Positions 48,918 through 49,192 of a DNA stretch of 49,192 nucleotides are shown one piece after another; position 1 is the first letter of the stretch, and each line of letters opens with the position of its first letter. The stretch covers positions 1-49,192 of the forward strand of contig JASANZ010002123.1 of assembly GCA_030849805.1 (NCBI GenBank). Reading direction: 5' to 3'. The notes beneath the pieces were generated by a model that saw nothing but the letters and a program-made list of their open reading frames with translations, was not told the DNA's origin and made no database searches. The stretch comes from Sergeia podlipaevii. Lineage: Eukaryota; Euglenozoa; Kinetoplastea; Trypanosomatida; Trypanosomatidae. Made by a program: the position numbers and the translations under genes.

Positions 48918-49192
48918 GTAGGAGAGAAAAAAGGGGTTGGAATGCTTCTTTCTTTTTAACGAAAAAAAAAAAAAAAATAGATCAGTTCACCTCCTAAAAA
49001 AAAATTCAGTGTTTTTTTCCGTTGTTTACTTATTCTTCAGCGTACTATACGACTGATAGGTTCGTATCCTAGACAAAAAAAGAAAAGGAAATTGTGAGAA
49101 GAAAATAAAAAAAGAAAAAAAAGGAAAAGAAGCACAGATAGAAGATATAGCAACAACTGCTCATGTTAACTCCCCTTTAGGGTTGACTTTCC

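Overview
The window reads as part of one directional gene cluster from a trypanosomatid (Kinetoplastea) nuclear chromosome. Every convincing gene lies on the minus strand and none needs an intron. Several starts are preceded by a pyrimidine-rich tract and an AG, as expected for spliced-leader trans-splicing of a polycistronic transcript. Products with recognisable families (URM1, eS19, SRP68, BUD23, GPI16/PIG-T, eIF3g) are eukaryotic housekeeping proteins. Coding DNA is moderately GC-rich, while intergenic DNA is AT-rich and full of A/T runs and microsatellites. I cannot name the genus. Stop codons behave in the standard way, which argues against the stop-reassigned Blastocrithidia group.

In transcription order (right to left) the genes are: eIF3g (48115-48906); a membrane-anchored J-domain protein (45933-47114); a Q-rich protein with a PH-like C-terminus (43433-44878); an MFS transporter (38711-40648); GPI transamidase subunit GPI16/PIG-T (35418-37703); a disordered protein with an HDPY motif (33507-34436); a very sparse 8-kb stretch with two weak small-ORF candidates; BUD23 rRNA methyltransferase (24164-25441); an acidic thioredoxin-like protein (22353-23228); a 727-aa disordered protein (19051-21234); an atypical PPP phosphatase with large insertions (15810-17903); ribosomal protein eS19 (13649-14137); SRP68 (11072-12901); a cytosolic carboxypeptidase-like M14 enzyme (6188-9592); a PKA-regulatory-subunit-like protein with two cyclic-nucleotide-binding domains (2483-4678); and URM1 (434-736).

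The genes do not form a pathway. They share transcription, and expression is presumably set after transcription. Themes that recur are translation and ribosome biogenesis (eIF3g, eS19, BUD23, URM1 for tRNA thiolation), ER targeting and GPI anchoring (SRP68, GPI16, perhaps the J-protein), and signalling or cytoskeleton (CNBD protein, PPP phosphatase, CCP).

The most unusual feature is the 25442-33506 stretch, far longer than the other gaps (about 0.7-2.8 kb). At its upstream edge sits a long pyrimidine tract with an AG directly abutting an ATG (33299). Farther in is a GC-richer island with nested hairpins and a 34-codon ORF behind its own plausible acceptor. Other points are the degenerate nucleotide pockets in the CNBD protein, the roughly 127-residue insertion splitting the phosphatase metal-binding motifs, and an internal MGQVYSC start-like sequence in the carboxypeptidase. 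I saw no tRNA, rRNA, CRISPR, transposon or strand switch that I can support.
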